This document shows, piece by piece, positions 1 to 11,736 of a DNA stretch of 64,000 nt. The stretch's first letter is position 1. Each line of letters begins with the position of its first letter. Source of the DNA: Pyrenopolyporus hunteri (Eukaryota; Ascomycota; Sordariomycetes; Xylariales; Hypoxylaceae); contig CADCXC010000004.1 of NCBI GenBank assembly GCA_902806595.1, positions 2,542,001 through 2,606,000 on the forward strand, in the 5' to 3' direction. A program made the position numbers and the translations under genes. Under the pieces are notes generated by a model, which was given only the letters and a program-made list of their open reading frames with translations, was not told where the DNA came from and ran no database searches.

Positions 1-327
1 CGCTAGGCGGCTCTTATCTGAATACGTATAAATCGCATGTAAGCACGGGATATATGTGCTTCGGCACATTACTATACACTGAAACGTTATGAAGCTATAA
101 GTCTAGAACCCAGAAGTCGAGACTACTCCTTCGCCTCGTACCGTGCCAGACCAATATGCCCAAGGTGGTAATACTCAGCGAAGAAGAAAAAAAGGAGAAA
201 AAAAAACCCTCAACGCCGTCCATGCAGATTACAACGGTTCGCCCGTATTACCGCATCCCATGTCCCACATATCCCGCCGAACGTGCCCTGAGAAGAAATC
301 GCTGCCTAGGCGTCCGTATCCCCGTCA

Positions 328-1210
328 TTACTCCTGCCTCTCCTTCGCGTTCCTGACAAAGCGTTCTTTCATAGACAACCGCTTCCCTCCCATAGACTTG
401 AACTTGTCGATAAGTGTTTTCCTCGAGTCTAATTCGGCAATTTCATCGCTACCCCCAACACTCTTGCCGTTGATCATGATGTTGGGCACTGTCTTGCGTC
501 CTGTCTTGGCGCCCAATCTTGCTTGAAGTTGCTTGCCTTGAGGATGCTCGTCGAGTTCGACAACGTAAGGGGCGGGGTCGATGGAATATTTCTCGAGGAG
601 TATACCTTTGGCCCGTTTCGAGTAAGGACAGAATGTTTTCGAAAAGATGATAACTAGCTGGAAGTTAGAAATGGAATGAATCGTCGTAGATAGCGCGGTA
701 CTTACCTGGCGCTTTCTTGAGTATGCTATTAAGGGTTGCTTCGATTTCGCGGTCCTCCTCTGATTCTTCCTCATCTTTCTCTGGATCTTGTGAGACCCCC
801 TTGGGGCTGCCTTTCTTTTGTCCCCCGGCAGAGCTACCCACACCGATGACCTCGCTCGGTGAATCTGGTTTGAGCGGCGCTTTAGCATTGGCTAAATCTT
901 TTGCCTTCTGCTCGGCGGCTCGTAACCGGTCGGCCATCTCCTTCGCTAGCTTTTCGTCGTCTTCATCGACGGATCCATCTCCATCCTTATCCTTCACAGT
1001 AGAATCGACGGTAGTGCCTTTGCCGCTCATCACAACATGTTCATGGTCATGTTGAGGGCCTAAGCCATTCATAGTTTTGCCAAAGAAGTCGTGCACCGTT
1101 CGAGGGTCGTGCGGAATGGTCGATCGCATGTGGGAGGTGAAGAATAGTGTGGTTATGACAGCAGCTAGCACCACCATTAAAAGGAGGCGCACTCTTCTGG
1201 CTGAAGGCAT
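328..1210 (-). CDS. Membrane-anchored monothiol-type glutaredoxin (Grx6/Grx7-like)
   Basis: Two exons on the minus strand, 1210-706 and 653-328, joined in phase across a 52-nt GTAAGT...CTAG intron (654-705), giving 276 aa. Residues about 9-25 form one hydrophobic segment right after a basic N-terminus, as in a signal anchor. A long acidic, Lys/Glu/Asp-rich linker (about 40-165) follows. The glutaredoxin fold starts at about residue 165 with VIIFSKTFCPYS (active-site Cys177, CPYS) and includes the TVPNIMING cis-proline segment and a GGSDE glutathione-binding segment. In yeast, Grx6 and Grx7 have this layout and work in the ER/Golgi lumen as glutathione-dependent oxidoreductases; that location is inferred here. 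The motif has a single cysteine, so a monothiol mechanism is expected. The distal acceptor (CTAG) is chosen because the nearer CAG would break the frame. Confidence 0.9.
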
Positions 1211-2025
1211 GACGATTTGAGTGGGCGCGAAGGTGCTTGGCGAGAGCTAATTAGGAGTTCGACCCTGAGGGAGGAATTACGCATACGATAAGATGAATTT
1301 GGATACGAGAAATTCGGGCTTCGAACTTTATTGCGGTGTCTGCAAGCGTCTATCGAACACCCGGCGCAAACATGCCTCTATGTCGTCTAGAAGGAATCGT
1401 TGGCGCTTAGTCGCACGAAACGTCAATCAACGGTCGGCTTGGCTAAGGCTTCACAAAATCGCCGCGAATAGATGCGTAAATCTCGACTTGGGGCGTTTTA
1501 GAAGGAATGTTTAGATTCGATAATTCGGAAGACCCGCGGCTTCTTTCCGAGGATTGGGATGGCGATCTGTCAAAGACCGGATACGGGACGAGAGCCTTTT
1601 CAATTGAAGCGGCTAAATGCGACCTCCAGCGCAACACGTTACTATCTAGGTAGGTATGAGGTTAGGAAATAGAGCAAAGGTAAGAAATTGTAGCTTAGAG
1701 GGCGATTAGGCTTGATGGACCACGGCACTTTAGCAATTGATGGATCAAGAGTCAAGCATCAAGACGTGGTCGGGGGGAATATCAACCACAAGGTTAGGTA
1801 GGTTCAAGTTTGATGGTTTGGCGTTTTGGGGTCGGTGGAAACACAAGACAGCGATTCCTGCAAGGAATGACGAAGGTTTAGGTATTGTGTACCTACGTAC
1901 CGCCTAGGTAAATTTGGGTTTCGGTTCAAGGTTCAACTCGCCTCGAGCGGGCCTGGACTATGCATACATAGGTAGGTACCTACCTAGGTACCTAGGCAGA
2001 TACCTGTGTACCACACTATATAGTA
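1211..2025. other. Intergenic stretch, no gene supported
   Basis: Upstream of the glutaredoxin gene. Short open frames are present but none has a recognisable domain or a convincing ATG context. The right end (about 1969-1998) is a run of GGTA/TACC palindromic units lying directly against the left end of the AT-rich element. Confidence 0.5.
1969..1998. repeat. GGTA/TACC palindromic repeat cluster
   Basis: Tandem tetranucleotide GGTA switching to its complement TACC, making nested perfect palindromes around CCTAGG and GGTACC. It is one of many such clusters in intergenic DNA of this window and ends 28 bp before the TIR of the adjoining transposon remnant. Confidence 0.85.
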
Positions 2026-2027
2026 TA

Positions 2028-3342
2028 TACAAATCGGGTCTAGTAAGTTTCCGGACGATCCCACCCCTTAATTTCAGTAATTTTATAAAGAAATCGCGTT
2101 AAATACACCTTTTTATTTTAACTATAAAATCGTTAAAATATTATTTTTTTTAATAAAATAATTTACGTTTATAAAATTAATCGCCGAAAATTATTTAAAA
2201 TTAAAAAAATAATAATTTAGATTTTATATAAAGTCGAAAAATCGTATTTATAAATATATTATTTAAAAAACGTTTCGAAATCGACCGTCGACGATATTAT
2301 TTTTAAATATAAAAAAAAAAAATTAAAAACGAATTAATTAATTTTAAATTAAAGTTACGAAATAAAATATCGATTAAAATAATCGTTAAATATAAAAAAA
2401 AATTAATTTAAATTACGATTCGAAAACGACGCGATAATTTAAACGTTTTAAAAACGTTTAATAAATTAAATATTTATTTTAATTATTATACGATTTAAAA
2501 AATGTTAAAAAACGTTAAAAAAAATCGTTGTAAAATTCGTTATAAATTTTAATTATTTAAAAAATATCGTATAAAACGTCGAAAATTTTATTTTACGTAT
2601 AAATTAATTTATTAAATATTTTAATATTAATTAAATAAAATTATTTTCGAAGTTAACGAAAATAATCGTACGATTTACGTAATAAAAAATATAAACGAAA
2701 AATATAAAAATAAATATTTAAAATTTTTATTTAAAAATAAACGAATCGTTATTAATATTTAAAAATATTTTATAAAATATAAATTAAATTTTATCGTTAT
2801 TTTCGATTAAAATTTTAAAATAATTAAAATTAAATACGTCGATAAAATTTTAATATTTTATTTTATTTTTTTTTAAAAATAAATAAAAAATAAATACGAC
2901 GATAAAATTATTTTATAAAAAAACGACGCGAAATATTATTATTTTAAAATAATTACGTTATTAAAAAAAATTTAAAATATTAAATATATTATATAACTTT
3001 TTTAAAATTTTAATTTTTCGTTAATAAAAAATATTTAATATATTTTTAAATTATAAATTTTTTAAAAACGTTACCGTATTTATATAATCGAAAAAATAAA
3101 AATTATAATCGAAAAAAAATAAAAAAAAATAAAATTTTATATATTATATAAATTAATTATAATTATATCGAAACATTTTCGTTTATTAAAACGAAACCGT
3201 TAAAAATTTATTAAATATTAATTTAATTATTTAATTTAAAAAATTAAACTTTAATTAACTACGTTATTATTAAATTATTCGAATTTAAATATAAACGTAT
3301 ATAAATTAAAACCGTCCGGAAACTTATTAAACCCGATTTATA
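2028..3342. mobile_element. RIP-degraded TIR DNA transposon (about 1.3 kb)
   Basis: Terminal inverted repeats of about 30 bp: the left end (2028-2056) reads ACAAATCGGGTCTAGTAAGT... and the right end (3342-3314) is its reverse complement, differing only at C/T and G/A positions. TA dinucleotides at 2026-2027 and 3343-3344 could be the target duplication. The length, short TIRs and TA target fit the Tc1/mariner superfamily. The interior is extremely AT-rich; between about 2150 and 3240 nearly every remaining C is in a CpG, as expected if almost all non-CpG cytosines on both strands were deaminated. No transposase frame survives. Confidence 0.75.
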
Positions 3343-3344
3343 TA

Positions 3345-5724
3345 ATCCTGTCCTTATATAAATTACCGACCCACGCTAAGTAGGTATGTATTTTATACTG
3401 TAGCTCGTGACACAACCTGCCCGATGCATTCAATGGGGCCTGGACCCCGCGGTCCCTGGTTGGATCGGCATTCTTTCCCTTCGTCAAGCTTTCCTTCTCT
3501 TCCTGCTTCCTTACTAACGAGGTAAAATTATTTAACAGCTTGCCTGAAGCAGATTAAGTGCATCGTCGATTTCTTCTAGAGACATGTATTTCGGGACTAG
3601 TCCTACCTGCAAGAATTAAGGGGTTAGGCAGGGCAGCTTCCAGTCTTCGTCTATCTGTGGGTAATACATGAGAGGTACCTAGGTAGGTACCTATCTTTCC
3701 ATGTCGGTATACATGTACGTTAGGAGGTAGGCAAGTACAAACTGCACATGTATAGGTACCGGGTAAGTATGGATATAGGATGTAAATTTTAGCGCGCTTA
3801 GGTACCTAAGGTAATAAAGCCGCGGGCTCCCGACGTACTTACATAGGTATATATAGCTGCGTACCTACCTATCTACCAGGTATATATGTCTCATCCGCGA
3901 TGGTGTAGATCTGGGGTAGGCGTTCCCCCTGCGTAATGCTTCGTACCTGGGTAGCTCCTTAACACGATATATCCCTCCTTAATGCTATTTACCAACCCCT
4001 GACCCCGACCCCGACCCCTTCTCCTTTTACTGCGCTGTTCATAATATGTATGCTGTTTACATACCTACCACCTACCTACCTGTATATATTACCCTCACCA
4101 TCCTCGCTATATTCGGCGCGCTGCATTGGCTTGCCGAGTCTCGGGGTGACCTGTACGACTTCTACCATGCGGCGAGGACGAACATTAAGGCTGATCCCGT
4201 GACGGCCACGCGCAGTCGAATACTCTGGTATCGCTTTATTGTACGTCGACTTTCTTTGAACGTCGAAGTCTTCGGCGTCTTCGCTGAGTTTGTCGAACGC
4301 TGGTCTATAGCTGTTGCCGGAATATCATCCTAGTAATCATAGCATCTGCGTCAAGTTCTTACTACATTTACATATACGCATGTTCGATAAGCTCATGCTG
4401 CCACCGCGTGACCCCACTAACTAGCGCAGATGCCCCCAGAGGCTTTATGCGTCCCATGGTGCCATTGGAAAGAGAGAGGGGGAGAGAGAGTGAGTGAGGA
4501 AAAGGGAGAGGAGGAGGAAAAGAAAACCATTTGACGATGTGATTACTACTCCTCATTAATCACTCTTCTAGCTGCCACTTGTCCATGACTCCAACAATGT
4601 GGGTAGGAGCAGTTAGGGTGGTCCGTATATGCTCAATGCTGTCACCGAAATCGCCAGTCGTCTTCGAGAACCATGCTCTATTCTTTACCGCCTCGCTGCG
4701 ATCCGGCCTTTGGGGTCCAAGAGGCTGATTCCGAAGATGGAGGCGGTCGGGAACCCAATTCGAAGTTGACGGTTTCCATACCTACCAACCTAGCAAATCG
4801 CTTAAGCAGGTACAATACATACCTACCTACCTGAAGCATAGGTAGAGATGCCAACCAGTTAGACGTGGATATAAGTAGGTAGTTCTCGACCCACCCCGCA
4901 AGATAATCGCGAAGTACCCAGAAGGGGCGTTCTTTGTTCCCCGGCAACAGAGACATTCACCAACGGTGTGCGCCCTGGGCACAAGTTGGCGAAGGATAGT
5001 GGCAGTGGCTTAAGAAAACTTCTATAGCTGGACTACGGCCACGTCAGGGAGGCCCATGCACCACCGCGTTTACAGACCCGCTATGGCCACGAAGGGATTC
5101 TTTTATCCTCCACGGAGACGGGACGAGTGGATATACGCGGTAGTCCCCATGACTAATCATATATACGTGCGTGTGGCCATCCCGACCCTCGACTTTCACA
5201 CAACGCTTCTTTCTCGAGGTTCGCGTTTTTAACTCTGCAAACATCGGGCGGCGGTAGTCATTAGCGGACTAATTTATGGCTGTCCACCTTGATGGTTTTT
5301 TTTCGTCAATGATCGAAAGGAACCGCCGATTGGGAGCCATCAAGGTGCTCACCGCGGCTCACATACGACCGAACTTGGAACTCCCTCGTACGTATCGCAC
5401 GCCGTACTAACAACCTATTTTCCTATGCGCGTTTATTTTGACCATCTCTAGGGAATTATCTCCAGCCTGCAACTTAAACTACAAATAGTACCAGCACCAC
5501 TGTTTACTCCTTGACCTCCGCCTCTTCCCCTGTTACAGCATTGGCCCGGCACGGCTCTTTGAATTATTTGCCCCGGCTCGTCGGCGTTGACATACCTCCC
5601 ATCAGAAGACTACGTCTCTCAGCCTTCTTGTCCACAGAAGCTCTCCTTTGGTTGTATTAGTCAATTTCACCGATCCCACTCAACCGCCCCCCGCCAGCTC
5701 TCCGAGCTCAATCGCCGTCCCAGG
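3345..5724. other. Intergenic stretch, no gene supported
   Basis: About 2.4 kb between the transposon remnant and the F-box gene. It holds GGTA/TACC clusters (about 3673-3692, 3862-3880, 4062-4080 and 4818-4832), a CCCCGA triplication near 4003 and purine-rich GA tracts near 4468-4520. A 95-codon open frame at 4046-4333 has no recognisable domain and is not called. Confidence 0.5.
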
Positions 5725-6823
5725 ATGGAGGTGTTGTCGAATGATCTGATCCTTGAAATTGCCGAGCGGCTAGATGTCAAATCCATCCTCAAACTCCAGG
5801 AGACGAACAAGGTAAGGCTACAATGCATGCCCTAACCCAGTGTTCGAACAGGAAGGTTAATGCTGGGCCGACTGACCATCGATCTAGACAATGTATCTTA
5901 TCATTAAGTTGCACGAGCGCTCCCTATGCCGGGCTCTTACAGCAAGCTCGATAGTCCAGGAGCAAGAAAAGATACTATCGTCCGAGGCCTATTTCCGTCG
6001 TCCCCTACAAAAAGGGACGTTTCAGATGGCTCTGGAGGCGGAGAAACGCAAGTTCCGGATCAACGACGTGCTGAAGAACTGGAGTTTTCTTGATCTCGAG
6101 TCACCAGAGGGCATAGGGCGCCTTAGTATCGCTCAGAAGGAATCTCTATACGCCCTTCTAGAACGCGCTTTCTCACAGTGCGATTATATCGCAGACATCG
6201 CAGCTAATGCACCATGCGTGCCAGTCGCCCCGCAGTGGTACCATTCTAGCAAGAGGGGGTGGTGGGATAGACCTGATCTACTGGCGGGTTACCGACTCAA
6301 GGACCCCTATTCAAATTATCCCGCCCGGCCTTCCCAGCTCAATTATATTAACAGCCTACCACAGCAAGACCTTACCATGTTATACTACTTTCTCTATATA
6401 ATGGGAGCGAGTTTTCAAGAAAGCTCTTTACCTTACTACAATTCAGATCCCTCGTGGTGGGAACGCCGTATCGTCTTTCAGGAAAACGTGCTACGGCATG
6501 GATCCTGGTTCGCGTGGGCCTATATCCGAGGAAGTGGCTCTTTGAAAGACATGGGACACTATATGGCGAGAGTCGGTCTAACCGAGCTCATTAGTTTTGA
6601 ACTGGGCCAGAGCGATAAGATGCCAAGTCTGCAGTCAGGATTAAAGAATCGGTTTAACGAGTTGTACCAATGCGAGGAGGACAGTATCAATACACTGCTT
6701 AGGATCGTTAAGAATCAAATTATAGGGGTGAGTGGCGAAGACGACGATCAGAGTTCACAGCCGAACGGGACCGGAGGTTTGGTCCATGTAGGTTCCGAGA
6801 ATGGGCTTGAGGATAATGTATGA
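5725..6823 (+). CDS. F-box domain protein
   Basis: Exons 5725-5811 and 5888-6823, joined in phase 0 across a 76-nt intron (GTAAGG...CTAG), encode 340 aa. The N-terminus, MEVLSNDLILEIAERLDVKS, then ILKLQETNK and TMYLIIKLHERSL after the junction, matches the F-box pattern (Leu-Pro-x-Glu-Ile-Leu-like helix, then an Ile/Leu-rich helix and a basic tail). F-box proteins bind Skp1 and recruit substrates to SCF ubiquitin ligases. The rest of the protein is rich in Trp/Tyr and shows no known repeat domain; the C-terminal 40 residues are acidic and Gly-rich. The start at 5725 is preferred because it opens the F-box; upstream in-frame codons before it are not preceded by an ATG. The substrate is unknown. 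Confidence 0.8.
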
Positions 6824-8467
6824 GAGCATCGTGATTAGTCGCGTTGATTTTCGTAAAAGCGAAAACGTGCCCTAGCTGCCAGCCAGGGCCGCGTCAATCA
6901 CTTATCCGTCTAGTAGCAAGTACGGAATATCATTGATGTCTCTTCTAAGCGTATCGGGCTGTTAGGCAATGTTTACATACTCCCCCCTACCCCTAATTGA
7001 AACTCGATTCCCTTACCTCAGCATTTATATATTCACATAATCCGGGCGTGCTTGAGTGCAAAGCGCAATGCTGCTAATAGGGGTAAACTTGGGTAAATAC
7101 TGCTTTGCCCCATAGAATTATCAGAACCATCATCATCATCACTGCAATGGATGGAGAGAGAGAGAGAGAGACTTCGAAAAGACTGGTTCTTACCCTGGAC
7201 CAGGTTTACTCTTGGTAAGCAATGATCGTGTACCTAATCAGTTATTAGTACCACTACCTACCTAGGTAGGTACCTAGGTATGTAGTTCAGGCGCGGTTCA
7301 CCCACTAAGACAGTGGGCTGTTTTTTTGGGGGGACGGCCCACCTTAAGCTGAAGAAATAGCGCCCACTGATTAGGTAGCGGGGCACTAGTATCTTCAGCC
7401 TCCTAATATCATCCCGTGTAGCTTTTATAAACTACACGTAATTAATTGCCCTGGAGCGTGGGTAGGGATTGCAAAAGTTTCACCAGATTGGCAGTTTTAC
7501 CAGCCGGAGTAATTAACATGCAAAAAGGAAGCTTTAAATGAAACATCTTAACGTATGAGACTAGGTGTTATATGTAGATGGTAGGTAGTTAAATAGACGT
7601 CCCCCGGTCCCGTTCAACAACAACTACGTAGTCAATGGCCGGCAGCAGGCCGGGGGGGTTATGTCATGACTCACCCGGCAGGACGGTAGTGGCCCCCAAT
7701 TTCTAAGCAGGCTAGGTAGCTCCCCTCCCCTCACTTCAGCTCTCCCCTATTACGGTATACCCCAGCGCTAGACCCCGTCTACGATAATGCGAGACGCGTC
7801 AAATTGATTTTGCACGTAGGCAGTCAATAACCAAATCCGATCTCGCAGGGCGTGTTGAACAGGGATTGGATACGGATACTGCATGAAGGATTGGAAACCC
7901 TTTCAATTGGGACGGGGTTAGCTGTGACATCTACCATCCTGAAGATAGAACGCGTCAAGATGTCGTGGCTCGTAAGCTTGGCATACCCTCGACCAGCCTG
8001 GAGCCTGAATATGACTAACTGGGAACCGGAGCAGTTAAGGATATTGAGACCGGACGCACCATGGTACCATCGGCTTACGAGTGACCATGTCGTTGGGCAG
8101 ACTCTCAATAGGTGTGCGAATGCTCCTATCCACGCCAAGCATCTACTAAAAACGTGCACTTCTAGCTATACAAGTAGGCGTGATTCACATGGTCAGCCTG
8201 ACAATAGTCTACCGACGTTATCCATCATAAGCTGTGTCACTATCCCTTACTCCGTCCTAACCTGCTGCCTGTTACTCGTACTAGCATCTATAAAGGTCGT
8301 TGCCTGTCTCCTCAGGTTTATTTTCATGTTTAATCAGCATCGACATAATCATAACCCCCAAGATCCCCCTGGAGTCGTTCTACCAACAAGTTATCTACCT
8401 ACTTAGAATAATCTATTACCTATCGCACTATTCCATAATATAACATCAATATCGTGACTTCATCATA
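6824..8467. other. Intergenic stretch, no gene supported
   Basis: Contains a GA dinucleotide run (about 7151-7170) and a GGTA/TACC palindrome (7255-7280). A weak open frame at 7852-8406 begins with GTG and lacks a domain, so it is not called. Confidence 0.5.
7255..7280. repeat. GGTA/TACC palindromic repeat cluster
   Basis: A run of TACC units that turns through CCTAGG into GGTA and back into TACC, forming nested palindromes in intergenic DNA downstream of the F-box gene. Confidence 0.85.
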
Positions 8468-8854
8468 ATGTGCCAGCAGTGTTGCCGAACCACGGCCGCC
8501 GCCGTCTCGCTATCGTTAGCTATGACCAACCCAGAGCTCATCTGGGCCCATCAGCAGGATCAGAAGCAAAGGGCTGCCCACTGCCGGACCTCCCAGGCGC
8601 AATCGCAGCCGCAGTCTTCTATCCAACCTTCATCCGCCTCGACGTATTCGGAATCGACCACCTACTCCTACGACAAGGATCAAAGCTACAGCGATACCAA
8701 GCAGAAGAGGTCGATGCGACAGAGGATTAAGCAGACCATCAGAGACCTGGGAAACCCGCCTACAGCTAGATCCGATAGACACGAAGGCCGAGTCGCCGAA
8801 GAGTCGAAGCCTGATCGCGGTCCGATGGCCTCGAGTATGCCTAGCAGGACATGA
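8468..8854 (+). CDS. Small hypothetical protein, Gln/Ser-rich with basic C-terminal segment
   Basis: A single open frame with an ATG at 8468 gives 128 aa. The N-terminus has CxxCC and a short Ala/Leu-rich stretch; the middle is Gln/Ser/Tyr-rich; residues about 78-100 (KQKRSMRQRIKQTIRDLG, then NPPTARSD) form a basic amphipathic segment ending in a Pro-Pro-Thr-Ala-Arg motif of a kind I associate with short, uncharacterised fungal proteins. No catalytic or membrane signature is visible. It stands alone, with about 1.2 kb of gene-free DNA downstream. It could be a chance open frame; the structured basic C-terminus is the reason to keep it. Confidence 0.4.
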   Translation: MCQQCCRTTAAAVSLSLAMTNPELIWAHQQDQKQRAAHCRTSQAQSQPQSSIQPSSASTYSESTTYSYDKDQSYSDTKQKRSMRQRIKQTIRDLGNPPTARSDRHEGRVAEESKPDRGPMASSMPSRT

Positions 8855-10083
8855 GGCAAAGGGATGCCGCTACGCCATGCACAAAATTCAAAAGTGTCTC
8901 ATGACTTATACGGCTGTTTCGGGAGCAGTTAGGCATATAGGTTAATAATGATTAATGTGATAATAAAGGGATTTGTTTGGTTCGCCCAGTTGGCTCTATC
9001 GGAGCTAGTCCGCGTTCTTTGGGAAAATTGGAGGCGGAAAAGAGTACTTGGCCCGGGTCGATACGGAAGTTCTTGGTTGGCATGGGAATTATGTTGAGCA
9101 TATACTTAGATTGAACCTGGGGATCAAATAATAAACCGGCCGTTTGTCGATTGCAAGAGTCTCCAAATTACCTATATATTGTGCCTGATACCAATCCTGA
9201 CCCTATTTTTTTAGCAGTCTTATCTACTCCCTTATACTACTCCCTTATATATTCTTACCTCTCTTTCATTCTGCTACGGTATGAGCGCCCAACTTCGCTC
9301 TCTTGCTGTGGGCCTTGATATTCTACCTATCACAGACAGGACACCGCAGCACACCTAGCGCCCCCTTTTCATGTCCAGCCATTAGTAGAGCGAATCGGTT
9401 ACATCTTCACGAAGCTTAGTGCACTAAGCAATACCTTCGCCCTCTTCGCCTTTAATCGTAACTCTAGCGCGTGATTCAAGTACAAGTTCTCCTTGATCTA
9501 TGCTTTCGGGGACACGGCGCCCCCTATCTAAATACGCCCAACCCAGTAACCCCGCTGAAGGCTGAAAAAGCGCACCATAATAAACTAGCACCCCCCTTAT
9601 AGAGGGGTATGGCGGAAGTAGTACCGGACGTTAGTAAACTTGGAGTTAAGAAAATGACGTGCTATAAGTTCGTTCTATAGCTCTATGGGAGGGGGGGCAC
9701 TCTCGATTAGATTCAGATGCATTCAATGATACTGCCCTTCGGGCATTTGCCTAGGTAATTAAAGAGATAGTTGAAAAGGGTAGGTACCTATTTACTAAAC
9801 TAATGGTAGTTTGTGTTACAGAATAATCCGTCCTGAGAAAGGTAGTACATGAGATTTTCTCTTTGAAATGAATGTGGGCTGCGTTTTAGATTCGGAGGAA
9901 TTGAGACTCACTCGGAGACTTGTTCATGCGCGGGGGTTGGCGATTAGGTAGGTACTGGGCGGAAAGCTACATGTAATAAAAAGGGGCCATGGGAAAGGGG
10001 GGAATTGGACGGAAAGAAAGAGACTGTTAAATTTAAGGACAACAATCGAAGTTGAAGAAAAAAAAACAGATTTTAAAAAGTGA
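8855..10083. other. Intergenic stretch, no gene supported
   Basis: No domain-bearing frame on either strand. Ends at the tRNA gene. Confidence 0.5.
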
Positions 10084-10171
10084 TCCCTCGGGCCGGAATC
10101 GAACCGGCGACATTTCGGTAACAATCTTATCAATTACAGCCGAACGCGATAACCAACTACACCACCAAGGG
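10084..10171 (-). tRNA. tRNA-Tyr (anticodon GUA) with a 14-nt intron
   Basis: Read on the minus strand, 10171 to 10084 folds into a full cloverleaf. The acceptor stem CCCTTGG pairs with CCGAGGG (one U-G pair); the discriminator is A; the D-arm is GTGTAGTTGGTTATCGC; the anticodon stem is TTCGG/CCGAA; the T-arm is GCCGG-TTCGATT-CCGGC. The loop reads C-T-G-T-A-A, with anticodon GTA followed by an insertion of 14 nt (10120-10133) after position 37, the canonical place for nuclear tRNA introns; tRNA-Tyr is intron-containing in most eukaryotes. The C1-G72 pair and A73 agree with eukaryotic tyrosine identity. Confidence 0.9.
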
Positions 10172-11292
10172 GGTGTTTCTGCATTACGGAAGGAAGTGGG
10201 CTCCCTTCCGAGGGACAGTTGCTGTGATGTCGGCGGCCTTTAATTAGCTATATGTAGTATTTGACTAAAATTTGCTCAGGAATGTTTCCTTTACAAGAAG
10301 CTCATGGTCCGTGCATCCAGCTAGCGCCTCACTGCGCGACTAGCGACGCCAAAGGGTTTACTGTCACATGCATACTGTCACGTGTAAGTCTAGATATCAT
10401 TCCGTTACACAACGTTACACGACTCTATCGTGTGGCCCTACGTACATGTACTTAAATTCAAACTTTTATGTTTGCAAGAGAATATTCTCGCGCGTCATTC
10501 TTGTGTATCGTCCTATCATTGAGATGAGCGAATTATAGATTCTTAAAGTTACCTAGGTATTTACGTCGTACGACGACGAACCCGGTAAGTTGGATCAATT
10601 CGCCATACGGTCACTAGGTGTACCTAGGTACCTAGGTATCCAGCTGCTACGCATGGCCCTGGGCGATCAATCTTTAATACACCTTGACGACGACGACGGG
10701 CAAACCGGAGCGACGTAGCCATCTATACTCAGTACCTAGGTACCTGGGTATTATTTCTTTCGGCCGAATATAGCGTATAGCTCCCGTAGCTACCTATCTA
10801 GGTAGGTACCTAGGTAGATACCTGCCTGCCTCGCAGCCATGTTTCTAATATAGGTGATTGCAACCGCGTCGCTTCCACGCTGAGGATTTAATCCGTGTGC
10901 ATACAGTGATGCCGTAATCTGAAGAGGTAGTTTTGATTCGACTGACTAGGTAAGTATTGTACGGGTATCTTGCACATGTATCTCGCGTAGATACGTGTAG
11001 TTTAATAATTAGATCTTTGCTTTTACTGTCCGGCGTGTGACTCCATGATTGTTCAACTATTTTCCGTGTCGTGCGATTTTTTTTTCTAAGATTAAACACG
11101 GTCACTAGGTTCATGGACATTAAAACTTACAAGACTTAAACCTCAATCAAAACCTACCCTTATAAAAAGCCCACTCCTCTCCCCGTCTCAAGGCACCTTC
11201 TTATAGATTCTCGCATATAGCCCTTCAATATATCGACCATCACGCAAACACATCACATAAATACTACGACCAAATCCGTCACAACGTCCACG
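10172..11292. other. Intergenic stretch with GGTA/TACC repeats
   Basis: No gene recognised. Three GGTA/TACC palindromic clusters lie at about 10618-10640, 10731-10750 and 10793-10830. The last 130 bp, a CA/CT-rich leader, look like the promoter and 5' leader of the following small gene. Confidence 0.5.
10793..10830. repeat. GGTA/TACC palindromic repeat cluster
   Basis: Alternating runs of TACC and GGTA units around CTAGGTAG and GGTACC centres, ending in a degenerate CCTGCCTGCC run. Confidence 0.8.
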
Positions 11293-11736
11293 ATGTCTTC
11301 CACTACTCCACCTCAAAAATCGGAAGCATCTTCGCCCGATCCTACGACGTCAAAAGCAGCATCGGAAACGGCGTCAAAAACGGCATCGGAAGGGGCGTCA
11401 AAAACGACGTCGGGAATAACGTCGGGAACAACGCCTAAGACAATGCCAGACGACGACGACGACGATGACAGACTGTACAAACTATATGGTCTTCAAGACT
11501 TTCCGGAGGATCATAAACAAATAACTCAAGAACACATCGATGAGCTATCCCGCAGGGTCGAGGAAAGGATTTTCAAGATGACTCCCGAAGAATTTGCAAA
11601 GGAATTCCCAGGTAAGTCTGGATTTTAAGCGTATGTAAATTGACTGCTTACTTAGCTAATGATTATAGAGTATGTCGGAGTGAAAAATTTCACCGCTACG
11701 AAAGACCTGCCGCCGGATTTCTTTGACTCGCTCTGA
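11293..11736 (+). CDS. Small hypothetical protein with Ser/Thr/Ala repeats and poly-Asp tract
   Basis: Exons 11293-11611 and 11669-11736 join in phase 1 across a 57-nt GTAAGT...TATAG intron with CTAAT upstream of the acceptor, giving 128 aa. Residues 1-52 are low complexity, with repeated S/T-K/E-A-A-S/T units such as SKAASETASKTASEGASKTT, followed by a run of seven Asp. Residues 60-128 are a predicted helical acidic domain (LQDFPEDHKQITQEHIDELS, then MTPEEFAKEFPE) ending in DLPPDFFDSL. I do not recognise a family. There is no signal peptide or membrane segment. The clean intron and the acidic domain running across the junction argue that it is a real gene. Confidence 0.6.

Noticed and set aside
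3990..4020. CCCCGA repeats as a CRISPR-like or regulatory array
   Set aside because: Three short copies in a eukaryotic genome; simple-sequence repeat only.
4046..4333. A 95-codon open frame with a hydrophobic N-terminus
   Set aside because: It begins inside a TACC repeat tract, has no domain and no intron or leader support; probably chance.
7852..8406. A 184-codon open frame upstream of the small gene at 8468
   Set aside because: It starts with GTG, has no recognisable domain, and its composition is typical of spacer DNA.
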